This document shows positions 9,436-19,680 of a stretch of 64,000 bases of DNA, piece by piece (position 1 is the stretch's first letter; each line of letters begins with the position of its first letter). The notes beneath the pieces were generated by a model. The model had not been told where the DNA came from and ran no database searches. It saw only the letters and a program-made list of their open reading frames with translations. The translations under genes were made by a program, and so were the position numbers. Source of the stretch: Achromobacter aegrifaciens (GTDB taxonomy: Bacteria; Pseudomonadota; Gammaproteobacteria; Burkholderiales; Burkholderiaceae_B); the NCBI RefSeq assembly GCF_902859735.1, contig NZ_CADIJY010000003.1:62001-126000 (forward strand), in the 5' to 3' direction.

Positions 9436-10695
9436 TCAGGCCTCCATGACCCGACGCCAATACGCGTACATGCCGCGGATCAGCGTTTCCGTGACCATGT
9501 GGTCGGTGTTTTCGGCGGTCTTGCCGCCCAGTTCCGCCACGCTGCGGTGCCAGGGCTTCTGTTCGAAGCCGGATTGCGAGAACTCGATGACCTCGCCGTC
9601 GTCCGCCGACACGAAGCCCGCCGGGCCGAACAGATTGGCCTGGCGCAGCCGGCGGCGCGTCATCTCCGGCGTGTCGTCGGCGAAACCGAAGTGCGTCCAG
9701 ACGAAGTCGAAGGCGTCGTGGCCCACCGGCTGGATGTGGCGCGTGGACAGCGAGTTCACCTGCTGCTGGATGATGACGCTGGGAAACAGCGTCATCAGCA
9801 CGGCGGTGGGGCCGTTCCACCAGGGCTCCGGCACGATGTCGAGAAAGCGGTCGTCGTTCAGCGACATCTGCTCCTTGAAGCTGGACACGCCGCTGGTCAC
9901 GCTGCCCTTGCCGCCCTGGCCGCGCGTCGAGATCATGGCGGCGTGGCGCAAGTGCCGGTCCATCTTCAGCTCGGAGCGGTTGTCGGCCCGCCACAGGCCG
10001 AAGGTGACGAACCAGGTGTGCAGCAGGCCCGGATGATACGGATCCTTGATGTTTTCCTGCATCAGCTTCCAGTTGCCGGGGATGCGCTGGCGGCTGTAGC
10101 CGTGGATCACCAGTTCGCGGCCGTCGAAGACGCGGTCGAAATAATGCAGGATGTCCGGCCCCAGATAATCCTCCAGCGGCTCGACGTCGTGGTCGAACGA
10201 GGCGAACACCACGCCGTTGCGGCAGGCCACGGCCAGCTTGGTCAGGCCGTGCTCTTGCGGGTTGAAGTCGGGCGGCATGCCGCCGTTGACCTTGCCGTCC
10301 TGCTTGACGCCGCGGCGGAACGGCACGCCGATCAGATTGCCCTGCAGGTCGTAGTTCCACTGGTGGTACGGACAGACGAATTCGCTGCGGTTGCCCGAAC
10401 GTTCGCGGCAGAACTGAACACCGCGGTGGGCGCACACGTTTTCCACCACGCGCACCTGGCCGTCATTGTCGCGCAGCAGGATGACAGAGCGTTCGCCCAC
10501 CGCAGTGCGCTTGAAGTCGCCCGGGTTCGGGATCTCGGCTTCCAGGCCCACGTAGCTCCAGTGCGCGCGGTAGAAGAACCGCTCCATTTCGCGCTGATGC
10601 AGGGCGGCGTCGGTGTAGACGCCGAAGGGGATGCGGTGGGATCCGTCGTCCTGCCAGCGCGGGGCGAACTGGATGGGCTGCTCGGGGGCGTTCAT
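9436..10695 (-). CDS. nagG: Salicylate 5-hydroxylase-type oxygenase large subunit
   Basis: 419-residue Rieske oxygenase alpha subunit. The Rieske cluster ligands are Cys88-x-His90 (CAHRG) and Cys108-x-x-His111 (CPYHQW). The mononuclear iron site reads [13 protein letters not shown], giving Asp218 as bridge and His221/His226 as ligands. Runs such as [34 protein letters not shown] and [14 protein letters not shown] match, from memory, NagG, which hydroxylates salicylate to gentisate; AndAc (anthranilate dioxygenase) is related. The NahR-like regulator next door favours a salicylate-type effector. The ATG at 10695 is chosen because upstream in-frame sequence is unlike the family. Confidence 0.82.
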   Translation of the reverse strand: MNAPEQPIQFAPRWQDDGSHRIPFGVYTDAALHQREMERFFYRAHWSYVGLEAEIPNPGDFKRTAVGERSVILLRDNDGQVRVVENVCAHRGVQFCRERSGNRSEFVCPYHQWNYDLQGNLIGVPFRRGVKQDGKVNGGMPPDFNPQEHGLTKLAVACRNGVVFASFDHDVEPLEDYLGPDILHYFDRVFDGRELVIHGYSRQRIPGNWKLMQENIKDPYHPGLLHTWFVTFGLWRADNRSELKMDRHLRHAAMISTRGQGGKGSVTSGVSSFKEQMSLNDDRFLDIVPEPWWNGPTAVLMTLFPSVIIQQQVNSLSTRHIQPVGHDAFDFVWTHFGFADDTPEMTRRRLRQANLFGPAGFVSADDGEVIEFSQSGFEQKPWHRSVAELGGKTAENTDHMVTETLIRGMYAYWRRVMEA

Positions 10696-10873
10696 GATCC
10701 GCTCCGGCGACAGGGCGCGGCGGCGGACAGCGTACAGGTACGCATGGCGTGTCTCCTTGGTTCGGCGGACCGCGGGCGCGATCCAGCAGAGCCGGCGCGG
10801 CATGGGCGCTGGCGTTTTTTGCATCATCGGGCAGAAGGTGAAATAAATAAATAGAATCTGCTTGATGAGATAA

Positions 10874-10888
10874 ATCACCAGAATCAAT
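10874..10888 (-). promoter_or_regulatory. Candidate NahR/NagR-type operator
   Basis: The minus strand reads ATTGATTCTGGTGAT. I recall the NahR activator site as ATTCACGCT-N2-TGAT; this copy matches 10 of the 13 specified positions. It lies in the 210-bp space between the divergent LysR gene (start 10906) and the nagG-like gene (start 10695), about 180 bp upstream of the latter. It is only 18 bp from the regulator start, so it could also mediate autoregulation. No clear -35/-10 pair was identified. The consensus is from memory. Confidence 0.4.
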
Positions 10889-10905
10889 ATTGGTGGAGAC
10901 AGCCC

Positions 10906-11808
10906 ATGAACCTGCAAGACGTGGACCTGAACCTGCTGGTCGTCTTCAACGAACTGCGCAAGCACGGCCGGGTGTCGGCCGTGGCCGAGAGCCTGGGCAT
11001 CTCGCAGCCGGGCGTCAGCAATGCGCTGGGCCGGTTGCGCAAGCTGTTGGGCGACGAGCTGTTCCTGCGGACCTCGCGCGGCATGGTGCCCACGCCCTAC
11101 GCGCAGGATCTGGCGCAGCCCATCGCCGCCGCGCTAGAGGCGCTGCACAGCACCCTGAACGCGCGCGCCGCGTTCGACCCCGCGCATAGCGGTCGTGCCT
11201 TCGTGATCGGCGTGAACGATGTGGGCGAGACCTATTTCCTGCCGCGGCTGATGCGCGCGCTGGACCGCGCCGCGCCCGGCGTCACGGTGCGCACCGTGCG
11301 CACCACCTCGATCGACGTGAAGGACGAGATGGAGCGCGGCCGCATCGATCTGGCCATGGGCTTCCTGCCCGATTTGAAGAGCGGCTTCTTCCAGCGGCTG
11401 CTGTTCCGCCAGCCCTATGTGTGCATCTTCCGCCGCGACCATCCGCTGGCGCGCACCGGGGTCTCGGCGCGGCAGTTCCGCGCGGCCGAGCACGTGGCCA
11501 TCGCCTCGGAAGGCACGGGCCACGGCGTGGTCGACCAGGTGATAGGGCAGGCCGGCATCCGGCGGCGCCTGCGCCTGACGGTGCCGCACTTCATTGCGGT
11601 GGGGCCGGTGCTGGCCGCCACCGACATGATCGCCGTGGTGCCGCAGCGCTTTGCCGACTGCGCCTGCGGTCCGTTCGGCCTGGCAACCGCGCCCTGTCCG
11701 GTGAAGATCCCGGAGTCCGTCATCAACGTGTTCTGGCATGCCCGCAACCACCGAGAGCCCGCCAACCAGTGGCTGCGGCAGGTGGTGGTCGACGAGTTTG
11801 CGGATTAA
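10906..11808 (+). CDS. LysR-family regulator, NahR/NagR-like
   Basis: 300-residue LysR-type transcriptional regulator. The N-terminal winged helix covers residues 1-60: DLNLLVVFNELRKHGRVS, then the recognition region LGISQPGVSNALGRLRKLL. A linker and the periplasmic-binding-like effector domain follow. The opening MNLQDVDLNLLVVFN, the phrase DVGETYFLPRLM, and the C-terminal FWHARNH..ANQWLRQ closely parallel NahR, the salicylate-responsive activator. It is divergent from the hydroxylase operon, as expected for a LysR regulator of its neighbour. RBS GGTGGAG lies about 9 bases upstream. The 3' end overlaps the convergent pabC-like gene by 4 bp. Confidence 0.88.
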   Translation: MNLQDVDLNLLVVFNELRKHGRVSAVAESLGISQPGVSNALGRLRKLLGDELFLRTSRGMVPTPYAQDLAQPIAAALEALHSTLNARAAFDPAHSGRAFVIGVNDVGETYFLPRLMRALDRAAPGVTVRTVRTTSIDVKDEMERGRIDLAMGFLPDLKSGFFQRLLFRQPYVCIFRRDHPLARTGVSARQFRAAEHVAIASEGTGHGVVDQVIGQAGIRRRLRLTVPHFIAVGPVLAATDMIAVVPQRFADCACGPFGLATAPCPVKIPESVINVFWHARNHREPANQWLRQVVVDEFAD

Positions 11809-12437
11809 GTGTCGCGCAGCGTTACCGGAAACCAGCCGCGCAGCGCATTGGACAGGCGGATTTCCTCGGCGGCATGCAGGTCGGCCAGGGTCAGGACGCG
11901 TTCTTCCACCTTGCCCGTTTCGAGCAGTTCGGCGCGCTGCACGCCGGGCAGGCAGCCGCTGTCCACGGGCGGCGTGTACCAGTCGCCATCCAGGCGCAGA
12001 TAAACGTTGCTGCGGCTGCCTTCGCAGAGTTCGCCGCGCTCATTCAGGTAGAGCAGATCGAAGATGTGCGGATGCGATGGCAGCCATTCGATGGTCTTGG
12101 TGTACCAGGGGCGGTAGGTGGTCTTGTAGCGCAGCAGCGGTTCGGATGAACGCAGCGCTTCGGGCGCCAGCATGGCTTCCTGTGCGGGTTGCAGGGGCGG
12201 CAGCGGCGCGGTCTGGATGTTGCGGCTGCCGTCGCGCGCCACCAGCAGGCGCAGCCGGTGCGGCCCCGGCGTGGCCAGGCCCAGCGCGGTGATCATGATG
12301 TCGGCTTCGACGGCCCGGCCTCCCCAGCCGTAGCCCAGGGCCTTGCAGGACGCTTCCAGACGCTTGAGGTGGCGCCCCAGCAGCGGCACGCGTCGTTCGG
12401 CATCGACCAGGATGGTCTCGATCAGTTCGGGTTGCAT
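11805..12437 (-). CDS. pabC: Aminotransferase class IV, probable 4-amino-4-deoxychorismate lyase
   Basis: 210-residue PLP-dependent fold-type IV protein, shorter than E. coli PabC (about 270). The Schiff-base Lys is Lys105 in YKTTYRPWY. Downstream are N-E-R-G-E-L-C-E-G-S-R-S-N (cofactor-binding Glu and helix cap) and the TPPVDSGCLPGVQR segment that binds the PLP phosphate. PabC releases pyruvate from aminodeoxychorismate to give p-aminobenzoate for folate. Its position 96 bp downstream of pabB on the same strand supports this over a branched-chain or D-amino-acid aminotransferase. It begins MQPELIETILVDAERRVPLL. Confidence 0.8.
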   Translation of the reverse strand: MQPELIETILVDAERRVPLLGRHLKRLEASCKALGYGWGGRAVEADIMITALGLATPGPHRLRLLVARDGSRNIQTAPLPPLQPAQEAMLAPEALRSSEPLLRYKTTYRPWYTKTIEWLPSHPHIFDLLYLNERGELCEGSRSNVYLRLDGDWYTPPVDSGCLPGVQRAELLETGKVEERVLTLADLHAAEEIRLSNALRGWFPVTLRDT

Positions 12438-12533
12438 GGGACTCTCCTGGCGTAAAGGCGCGCTGCGGCCGCGCTCTATCCTACTACCGATGGCGGCCGG
12501 CGCGCAGGGGCGCCGGACATCCGGACTGTGGCC

Positions 12534-13670
12534 TCAGGCCCGCAAGATCCGGGCCTTCCAATGGCATTCCTGCCATTCCTCGGCCGGGTCGGAATCGTGC
12601 ACGATGCCGCCGCCCACGCTATAGATGCCGTGGCCGGCGTGGTCCAGCACCAGGGTGCGGATGGCGACGTTCAGCGAGAAGTCGCCGTCCGGCGCCAGCC
12701 AGCCGATGCTGCCACAATACAGGCCGCGCGGCGCTGTTTCCATCTGGCGGATGCGGCGCATGGCCGCGACCTTGGGGGCGCCGGTAATGGAGCCGCAGGG
12801 AAACAGCGCGCACAGCACCTCTTCCAGCGAGGCGTGCGGCGCCAGCGCCGACACTGTGGACGTCATGGTCCAGACGGTGGGATAGCGCTCCAGCGAGAAC
12901 AGCGCGTCGACCCGCACCGAGCCTGGCTCGGCCAGCCGGCCCAGATCGTTGCGCAGCAGGTCCACGATCATCAGGTTTTCGGCGCGGTTTTTTTCGCTGG
13001 CCAGCAGCGCCTGGCCCAGCCGTTCGTCCTCGGCCGGATCGGGGTCGCGCGGGGCCGTGCCCTTCATCGGGCGCGTGGTCAGGCGCGGGCCGTCGCGGCG
13101 CACGAACAGTTCGGGCGAAAACGACAGCACCGTGCGTTCGCCGTCCTGGATGAACGCGCCGTGCGCCACTGGGTTGCGGGCGGCGATGCGCCGGTACAGG
13201 GTGGCCGCGTCGCCCTGGAATTGCAGGTCCAGCGGCTGGGTGTAGTTCACCTGATACAGCTCGCCGTCGCCGATCAGGCCGCGGATGGCTTCGATCTGGC
13301 GCACGTAGTCGACCTCGGTCATGCGCGGCGCGGGCAGGTTGATGGCGGCTGGCGCGCTGTCTGCATCCGGCGCGTCCCAGGGCGCTTCGTCGTGCTTGCT
13401 TTCGAATGCAAGCGCCGTCAGGCGTGGCCTGCCGTCGTCGCGCGGCGGCGTCCAGGGGCCGGCGGGCGGCGCCAATGCGGCTTCGGGCAACAGCCATTCG
13501 CCCAGTTCGTAGTCCAGCAACAGGGCGATCCAGCGCCCCTGCTGCCGCTGCGCCTCGATGGCGGCCAGGGCCGGGGCGACCTCGGTGGCGCAGCGCGCCT
13601 CGATCCGCGAGCACAAGCCCTCGAATCGCAGCGCGCGGCCCGCCAGCCGGTCTTCAAAGCGACATTCCAT
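12534..13670 (-). CDS. pabB: Aminodeoxychorismate synthase component I
   Basis: 378-residue chorismate-utilising enzyme, shorter than E. coli PabB (453) because the N-terminal domain is reduced. The C-terminal catalytic domain is intact: GELYQVNYTQPL, the RPMKGTAPRD motif, ASEKNRAENLMIVDLLRNDLGR, FPCGSITGAPK, and the final GSIGW / VGGGIVHDSDP segments. The KGT-A motif and the Asn/Gln pattern fit PabB rather than anthranilate synthase TrpE. It aminates chorismate with ammonia from a PabA/TrpG glutaminase not encoded here. It lies between uvrA (upstream, 5-bp gap) and pabC, likely in one transcript with pabC. Confidence 0.88.
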   Translation of the reverse strand: MECRFEDRLAGRALRFEGLCSRIEARCATEVAPALAAIEAQRQQGRWIALLLDYELGEWLLPEAALAPPAGPWTPPRDDGRPRLTALAFESKHDEAPWDAPDADSAPAAINLPAPRMTEVDYVRQIEAIRGLIGDGELYQVNYTQPLDLQFQGDAATLYRRIAARNPVAHGAFIQDGERTVLSFSPELFVRRDGPRLTTRPMKGTAPRDPDPAEDERLGQALLASEKNRAENLMIVDLLRNDLGRLAEPGSVRVDALFSLERYPTVWTMTSTVSALAPHASLEEVLCALFPCGSITGAPKVAAMRRIRQMETAPRGLYCGSIGWLAPDGDFSLNVAIRTLVLDHAGHGIYSVGGGIVHDSDPAEEWQECHWKARILRA

Positions 13671-13675
13671 GCTTC

Positions 13676-16600
13676 TTACTGCTGTTGATGTGCCAGGAAT
13701 TCCTTCAGGACCCGCCCGGTATGGGAATGGTCGCTCAGGGTCATGACGTGTTCGGGCGAGCCTTCGCCCACCAGCTTGCCGCCGCCCGTGCCGCCTTCGG
13801 GGCCCAGGTCCAGCAGCCAGTCGGCTTCGGCGATCACGTCCAGGTTGTGCTCGATCACCACCACAGTATTGCCGGCTTCCACCAGCCGGTGCAGCACGTG
13901 GATCAGCTTTTCCACATCGGCCATCGACAGGCCGACGGTGGGCTCGTCCAGCACGTACAGCGTATGCGGGATGCGCGAGGCGCGGCCAGTCTTGATCAGA
14001 CCGTCGGTGAGACGGGCCTTGGACAGCTCGGTCACCAGCTTGATGCGCTGTGCTTCGCCGCCTGACAGCGTGGGGGAGGGCTGCCCCAGCGTCAGGTAGC
14101 CCAGACCCACGTCCTGCATCAGCTGCAGGGGACGATGGATCTTGGGATGCGCGGCGAAGTAGCCGATGGCGTCGTCCACTTCCATGGCCAGCAGTTCGCC
14201 GGCGTTCTTGCCGCGCATCTGCACGCTGAGGGTGTCGTTGTTGAAGCGCGCGCCGTTGCAGGCGTCGCAAGGCACCTTCACGTCCGGCAGGAAGTTCATC
14301 TCGATGGTGCGCATGCCCTGGCCTTCGCAGATCGGGCAGCGGCCGTCGCCGGTGTTGAACGAGAAGCGCGCCGCGGTCCAGCCGCGCATGCGCGATTCCC
14401 GGGTGTCGGCGAACTGCTTGCGCACGTCGTCCCAGAAACCCACGTAGGTGGCCGGGCAGGAGCGCGGCGTTTTGCCGATAGGGGTCTGGTCCACTTCCAG
14501 CACGCGGTCGATGGCTTCCCAGCCCTTGATGCTGTCGCAGCCGGCCCAGCCCGGCGCCTTGCCTTGCGACACGGCCTGCATCAGATTGTCCAGCAGCACT
14601 TCGCGCGCCAGCGTGGACTTGCCCGAGCCCGACACGCCGGTCACCACGCTCAGGCGGCCGACCGGGATCTTCGCGTCCACGCTGCGCAGGTTGTGCAGGC
14701 GCGCACCCTTGATCTCGATCATGGGCGTGTCGGCCTCGACCGGCCGGCGGCCTTGCAGAGGATGCTGCAAGGGCTTGGCCAGGTAGCGGCCAGTGACCGA
14801 TTCGGGCGCTTCGATCAGGTCCTGCGCGCTGCCCTGGGCCACCACGCGGCCGCCGCGGATGCCCGCGCCCGGACCGATGTCGATGATGTGCGAGGCGCGG
14901 CGGATGGTGTCGTCGTCGTGCTCCACCACCACCAGCGTGTTGCCGTTGCCTTCCAGGCGCGCCAGCGCGTCCAGCAGGATGCGGTTGTCGCGCGGATGCA
15001 GGCCGATGGTTGGCTCGTCCAGCACGTAGCAGACGCCCTGCAGGTTGGAGCCCAGCTGCGCGGCCAGGCGGATGCGCTGCGCTTCGCCGCCGGACAGCGT
15101 CGGCGCGGCCCGGTCCAGCGCCAGGTAGTTCAGGCCCACTTCCTGCATGAAGTTCAGGCGTCCGCGGATTTCCGTGAGAATGTCGCGGGCGATCTCGCCT
15201 TCGCGGCCGCGCGCCACCAGTCCGGTGAAGAAGGTATGCGCGTCCGACACCGGCAGCGAGGCGAGTTCGGCGATGGACTTGTCGCGCCAGCGCACGGCGC
15301 GGGCCACGCGATTCAGGCGGTCGCCATCGCACTGGGTGCAGACCTTGGCCTCTCCTTCGTACCACGCGTTCCATGCGGTTTCCTCGCCGGTCTGCTCTTC
15401 ATCGAAGCCTTGCAGCTGCAGGCCGGTGCCGTAGCAGCCCGTGCACCAGCCATGCTTGGAGTTGTACGAGAACAGGCGCGGATCCGGTTCGGGGAAGCTG
15501 GTGCCGCAGGACGGGCAGGCGCGCTTGACCGAGAAGTGCTGCTGCTGCAGGTCGCTGTCCAGCGCCTCGTGCAGCTTGTTCACAGGCCAGACCACGGACA
15601 TCACGCCCTGGCCGTTTTCCAGCGCGTTCTTGACCGCCGCGCGCAGCTCGGCCTCGTTGGCCGGATCCACGACCACGTCCGCGATCGGCAGTTCGATGGT
15701 GTGTTCCTTGTAGCGGTCCAGGCGCGGCCACGGGGCCACGGGAATGAACTCGCCGTCCACGCGCAGGTGCGAGTGGCCCTTGGATCCGGCCCATTTGGCC
15801 AGGTCCGTGTAGTAACCCTTGCGGGCCGTGACCAGCGGCGCCAGCAGGCCGATGTGCACGCCCTTGTGCTCGCGCAGCAGCCGCGCCACGATCTGGTCGG
15901 TGTTCTGCGGCTCTACCGCCACGTTGCAATCCGGGCAGTATTGCGTGCCCAGCTTGACGTACAAGAGGCGCAGGAAGTGATGGATTTCAGTCATCGTTGC
16001 CACGGTGGACTTGCGTCCGCCGCGGCTGGTGCGCTGCTCGATGGCGACCGTGGGCGGGATGCCGAAGATGGCGTCCACGTCCGGCTTGCCGGCCGGCTGC
16101 ACGATGGCGCGGGCGTAGGCGTTGAGCGATTCCAGGTAGCGGCGCTGCCCTTCGTTGAACAGGATGTCGAAGGCCAGCGTGGACTTGCCCGAACCGGACA
16201 CGCCGGTGATGACGGTGAACTTGTCGCGCGGGATTTCCACGCTTACGTTCTTCAGGTTGTGTTCGCGCGCATTGCGGATTTCGATCGCCATATTGGCCTG
16301 GCGGCGCTCGCGCATCAGGGACTGCAATGGGCGGCCGACGTCCGCGTTGTAGGTTTCGCCGGGCTCGGCGATGCGGGCCGTCAGGCCGGCCTGCTCGACT
16401 TCCTGCGCGTCGGCGTCGGTGCTTACCACCACGTCGGCCGGCAGGATGCTGACTTCGTAGTCGCGCAGGGCGGCGCCCGTATGCGACTTGGGGTTGTCCA
16501 TCAGGTCCTGTGGCGTGCCGGTGCCGATGACCAGGCCGCCGGCGTCGCCGCCTTCGGGGCCCAGGTCGATCAGCCAGTCCGCCGCGCGGATCACGTCCAG

Positions 16601-19438
16601 GTTGTGCTCGATCACCAGCAGCGTGTGGCCGGCGGCCAGCAACTTGCGGAACGCGCGCATCAGCCGCGCCACATCGTCGAAGTGCAGGCCGGTGGTGGGC
16701 TCGTCGAACAGGAACAGGCTGCCCTTCTTGGCGACCTTGGCGGTGGAGATGCCGCTGCGCGCGGCTTCGGCCAGGTGGCCGGCCAGCTTCAGGCGCTGAG
16801 CCTCGCCGCCCGACAGGGTGGGCACGGGCTGGCCCAGCCGCACGTATTCCAGGCCCACGTCGGCCAGCGGCGCCAGGCCCGTCTGCACGTCGCGCAGGCC
16901 CTTGAAGAAGTCCAGCGCCTCGCTGACCGTCATCTCCAGCACTTCATCGATGGACGCGCTCTTGCCCAGATGCTCGACGCGCACTTCCAGCACTTCCGGG
17001 CGGAAACGCTTGCCGTCGCAGTCCGGGCAGCGCAGGTACACGTCCGACAGGAACTGCATTTCCACGTGTTCGAAGCCGGTGCCGCCGCAGGTGGGGCAGC
17101 GGCCGTCGCCGCCGTTGAAGCTGAACGTGCCGGCCGTGTAGGCGCGCTCGCGCGCCAGCGGTGCCTGGGCGAACAGCTTGCGGATCGCGTCGAACGCGCC
17201 CACGTAGCTGGCCGGGTTGGAGCGCGCGGTCTTGCCGATAGGGGTCTGGTCCACCATGACCACATCGGCGATCTGTTCGGCGCCCAGCAGGCGCTCGAAG
17301 GCGCCCGGCGCTTCCGATGGCTTGCCCTTCTGCTTGAGCAGGGCGGGGTAGAGCACGTCCTGCACCAGCGTGGACTTGCCCGAGCCGGACACGCCGGTCA
17401 CGCAGACCAGGCGGCCCAGCGGCAGCTCGACGGAGACGTTCTTCAGGTTGTGCGCGCTGACGCCTTCCAGCAGCAGGCGCGGCGTGTTCGCCGCCACCGG
17501 CATGGGGCGCGGCGCTTCCACGCGCTGGCGGCCGCCCAGGTAGTCGCCCGTCAGCGTGCGCGCCGAGCGCAGCTGGGCCGGCGTGCCGTCGAAGACGATC
17601 TGGCCGCCGCGTTCGCCGGGGCCGGGGCCGATGTCGATGATGCGGTCCGCGGCGACCATGACCTGCGGATCGTGCTCCACCACCACCAGCGTGTTGCCGG
17701 CGTTGCGCAGCCGGTGCATGACTTCGACGACGCGGTGCATGTCGCGCGGGTGCAGGCCGATGGACGGCTCGTCCAGCACGAACAGGGTGTTCACCAGCGA
17801 GGTGCCCAGCGCCGTGGTCAGGTTGATGCGCTGCACTTCGCCGCCAGAAAGCGTTCGGCTCTGGCGGTCCAGCGTCAGGTAGCCCAGGCCCACGTCGCAC
17901 AGAAACTTGAGGCGCGCGCGCACCTCGGTCATGAGCAAGTCGGTGGCGGCGTCCAGCGCGCCTGAGAACGACAGCGTGTCGAAGAAGGTCCGCACCCGTT
18001 CGATGGGCAGCAGCATCACGTCATGGATGGACAGGCCGCCCAGGTTGTCGAGCTGCTCGCGGCTCCAGTTGGCGCTCACCGGCATGAAGCGCTTGTAGCG
18101 GCCGTCTTCCGGCGGCAGCACGGTGTCGGCTTCTTCCTTGGTGCCCAGGCGCCAGAGCAGCGCGTCGGGCTTGAGGCGCGCGCCATTGCAGGTGGGGCAG
18201 GGCGTGTAGCTGCGGTACTTGGACAGCAGCACGCGCACGTGCATCTTGTAGGCCTTGGTTTCCAGCCAGTCGAAGAAGCGCTGCACGCCGTACCACTGGT
18301 GCTTCCAGGCGTCGTTGCCGCCCTTCCAGTCGGGAGTGCCATAGAGCACCCAGCGCTTGTGCTCTTCGCTCATTTTTTTCCAGGGCACGCCCAGCGGCAC
18401 GCCGGCCTTGGGCGCGTATTTCTGAAGTTCGTCCTGGCATTCCTTGTACGACGGCGTGGTCCAGGGCTTGATGGCGCCTTCCAGCAGGGTCTTGTTTTCG
18501 TCCGGAATGACCAGGCCGAAATCGATGCCGATCACGCGGCCGAAGCCGCGGCAGGCCTCGCATGCGCCCAGGGGCGAGTTGAACGAGAAGCTGCTGGGCA
18601 GGGGATCGGTGTATTCGATGTCGCAGTCGGCGCAATGCAGGCGGTCGCTGTACTTCCAGATGTGGGCGTTGCCGCCCTCGGCGTCCATGACGTACACGGC
18701 CAGGTGGCCGGCGCCCATGCGCAGCGCCGTGTCCAGCGCTTCCATGACGCGTTCGCGTTCGGTGCCGGCGAAGCGGAAGCGGTCCTGCACCACGTGCAGG
18801 ATGCGGCGTGATTCAGTGCTGCCTTTTGCGGCCTTGGCCTTCTTGGCGCCCTTGGCCGGGGCGGCTGTGCGCGGCGCGGCGTTTTCCTCGGCGTGCACGC
18901 GGGTGTAGCCCTGCTGCTCCAGGAAGCCGCGCACTTCCTCTTCGGTGAAGTTGGCGGGAACGGCAATGGGAAAAGTCACCACCAGCCGCGGATCGCCGGC
19001 GGCGGCGGCGCGTTCGGCCAGCGAGTGGTACACGGAATCCGGCGTGTCGCGCCGCACCACCTTGCCGCACCCGCGGCAATACAGTTTGGCGCCGCGCGCG
19101 AACAACAGCTTCAGGTGGTCGTTCAGTTCCGTCATCGTGCCGACCGTGCTGCGCGAGCTGCGCACCGGATTGGTCTGGTCGATGGCGATGGCGGGCAGGA
19201 TGCCTTCGATGCGGTCCACCTGCGGCTTGTCCATGCGGTCCAGAAACTGGCGCGCATAGGGCGAGAAAGTTTCCACATAACGCCGCTGCCCCTCGGCGTA
19301 CAGGGTGTCAAAGGCCAGCGAACTTTTGCCGGACCCCGACACGCCGGTCACGACGACCAGTTCGCCGGTGGCGATGGTCAGGTCCAGGTTCTTGAGATTG
19401 TTCTGGCGGGCGCCAACGATGCGAATTTGGGAGCTCAT
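13676..19438 (-). CDS. uvrA: Double-length UvrA excinuclease ABC subunit A (tandem fusion)
   Basis: 1920-residue protein made of two UvrA units in tandem; ordinary UvrA is about 940. Four Walker A motifs (GVSGSGKS) sit near residues 32-39, 683, 1083 and 1603, and four ABC signatures (LSGGE-V/A-QR) follow them. The second unit starts near residue 1050 ([15 protein letters not shown]). Zinc-finger Cys pairs occur in both halves. Unit 1 keeps the long insertion domain before CPTCNGARL but has a diverged UvrB-binding region with an Ala/Lys-rich insert (about residues 185-206). Unit 2 keeps a UvrB-binding-like region ([13 protein letters not shown]) but lacks the insertion domain. UvrA loads UvrB at bulky DNA lesions. 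There is no internal stop, so the fusion is real rather than two genes. A separate canonical uvrA probably exists elsewhere. Confidence 0.9.
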   Translation of the reverse strand: MSSQIRIVGARQNNLKNLDLTIATGELVVVTGVSGSGKSSLAFDTLYAEGQRRYVETFSPYARQFLDRMDKPQVDRIEGILPAIAIDQTNPVRSSRSTVGTMTELNDHLKLLFARGAKLYCRGCGKVVRRDTPDSVYHSLAERAAAAGDPRLVVTFPIAVPANFTEEEVRGFLEQQGYTRVHAEENAAPRTAAPAKGAKKAKAAKGSTESRRILHVVQDRFRFAGTERERVMEALDTALRMGAGHLAVYVMDAEGGNAHIWKYSDRLHCADCDIEYTDPLPSSFSFNSPLGACEACRGFGRVIGIDFGLVIPDENKTLLEGAIKPWTTPSYKECQDELQKYAPKAGVPLGVPWKKMSEEHKRWVLYGTPDWKGGNDAWKHQWYGVQRFFDWLETKAYKMHVRVLLSKYRSYTPCPTCNGARLKPDALLWRLGTKEEADTVLPPEDGRYKRFMPVSANWSREQLDNLGGLSIHDVMLLPIERVRTFFDTLSFSGALDAATDLLMTEVRARLKFLCDVGLGYLTLDRQSRTLSGGEVQRINLTTALGTSLVNTLFVLDEPSIGLHPRDMHRVVEVMHRLRNAGNTLVVVEHDPQVMVAADRIIDIGPGPGERGGQIVFDGTPAQLRSARTLTGDYLGGRQRVEAPRPMPVAANTPRLLLEGVSAHNLKNVSVELPLGRLVCVTGVSGSGKSTLVQDVLYPALLKQKGKPSEAPGAFERLLGAEQIADVVMVDQTPIGKTARSNPASYVGAFDAIRKLFAQAPLARERAYTAGTFSFNGGDGRCPTCGGTGFEHVEMQFLSDVYLRCPDCDGKRFRPEVLEVRVEHLGKSASIDEVLEMTVSEALDFFKGLRDVQTGLAPLADVGLEYVRLGQPVPTLSGGEAQRLKLAGHLAEAARSGISTAKVAKKGSLFLFDEPTTGLHFDDVARLMRAFRKLLAAGHTLLVIEHNLDVIRAADWLIDLGPEGGDAGGLVIGTGTPQDLMDNPKSHTGAALRDYEVSILPADVVVSTDADAQEVEQAGLTARIAEPGETYNADVGRPLQSLMRERRQANMAIEIRNAREHNLKNVSVEIPRDKFTVITGVSGSGKSTLAFDILFNEGQRRYLESLNAYARAIVQPAGKPDVDAIFGIPPTVAIEQRTSRGGRKSTVATMTEIHHFLRLLYVKLGTQYCPDCNVAVEPQNTDQIVARLLREHKGVHIGLLAPLVTARKGYYTDLAKWAGSKGHSHLRVDGEFIPVAPWPRLDRYKEHTIELPIADVVVDPANEAELRAAVKNALENGQGVMSVVWPVNKLHEALDSDLQQQHFSVKRACPSCGTSFPEPDPRLFSYNSKHGWCTGCYGTGLQLQGFDEEQTGEETAWNAWYEGEAKVCTQCDGDRLNRVARAVRWRDKSIAELASLPVSDAHTFFTGLVARGREGEIARDILTEIRGRLNFMQEVGLNYLALDRAAPTLSGGEAQRIRLAAQLGSNLQGVCYVLDEPTIGLHPRDNRILLDALARLEGNGNTLVVVEHDDDTIRRASHIIDIGPGAGIRGGRVVAQGSAQDLIEAPESVTGRYLAKPLQHPLQGRRPVEADTPMIEIKGARLHNLRSVDAKIPVGRLSVVTGVSGSGKSTLAREVLLDNLMQAVSQGKAPGWAGCDSIKGWEAIDRVLEVDQTPIGKTPRSCPATYVGFWDDVRKQFADTRESRMRGWTAARFSFNTGDGRCPICEGQGMRTIEMNFLPDVKVPCDACNGARFNNDTLSVQMRGKNAGELLAMEVDDAIGYFAAHPKIHRPLQLMQDVGLGYLTLGQPSPTLSGGEAQRIKLVTELSKARLTDGLIKTGRASRIPHTLYVLDEPTVGLSMADVEKLIHVLHRLVEAGNTVVVIEHNLDVIAEADWLLDLGPEGGTGGGKLVGEGSPEHVMTLSDHSHTGRVLKEFLAHQQQ

Positions 19439-19519
19439 GGACGGTATCGTAGCCTGAGGGGAGAGGCCTGCCCGAGCGACAACCCATCGCTGGTTCCGAG
19501 CGCGGCGATATGGAATAAT

Positions 19520-19555
19520 TGACTATATTGTGAGTCATGAGTCCAATATGTGGAC
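19520..19555. promoter_or_regulatory. Two adjacent inverted repeats, candidate IclR operators
   Basis: In the AT-rich gap between uvrA and the IclR gene, TGACT and AGTCA flank an 8-base spacer (19520-19537), and GTCCA/TGGAC flank ATATG (19541-19555). Paired short palindromes are common for IclR-family operators, and the site lies 125-160 bp upstream of the IclR start. Assignment to the IclR protein is inference from position only; the uvrA promoter also lies here. Confidence 0.35.
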
Positions 19556-19573
19556 AAAACAAGAACTCACTAG

Positions 19574-19589
19574 CTGTACAAATAAACAG
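19574..19589. promoter_or_regulatory. LexA (SOS) box upstream of uvrA
   Basis: The 16-mer CTGTACAAATAAACAG fits the LexA consensus CTGT-N8-ACAG exactly, with an AT-rich centre. It lies 136 bp upstream of the uvrA start codon (19438, minus strand) in the divergent region shared with the IclR gene (start 19681). SOS control is well established for uvrA in many bacteria, so the box most likely serves uvrA. The -35/-10 elements were not resolved. Confidence 0.7.
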
Positions 19590-19680
19590 TATCGCAGATT
19601 CGTCTGAAATTCGCGCTGTCGGCGTTGCACGTTCTGCAGATTCACTGCTAAAGGCATATGGCCATTAGCTGGAGACAAAC

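Noticed and set aside
9436-10695. Anthranilate 1,2-dioxygenase large subunit
   Set aside because: Related and possible, but the residues remembered for NagG and the NahR-like LysR regulator fit salicylate 5-hydroxylase better. Kept as the alternative.
14135-17965. 1276-codon open frame on the plus strand, antisense to uvrA
   Set aside because: Composition is Gln/Arg/His/Gly-rich with no domain, no ribosome site, and it mirrors the codon bias of the intact uvrA on the other strand. It is a shadow of GC-rich coding DNA.
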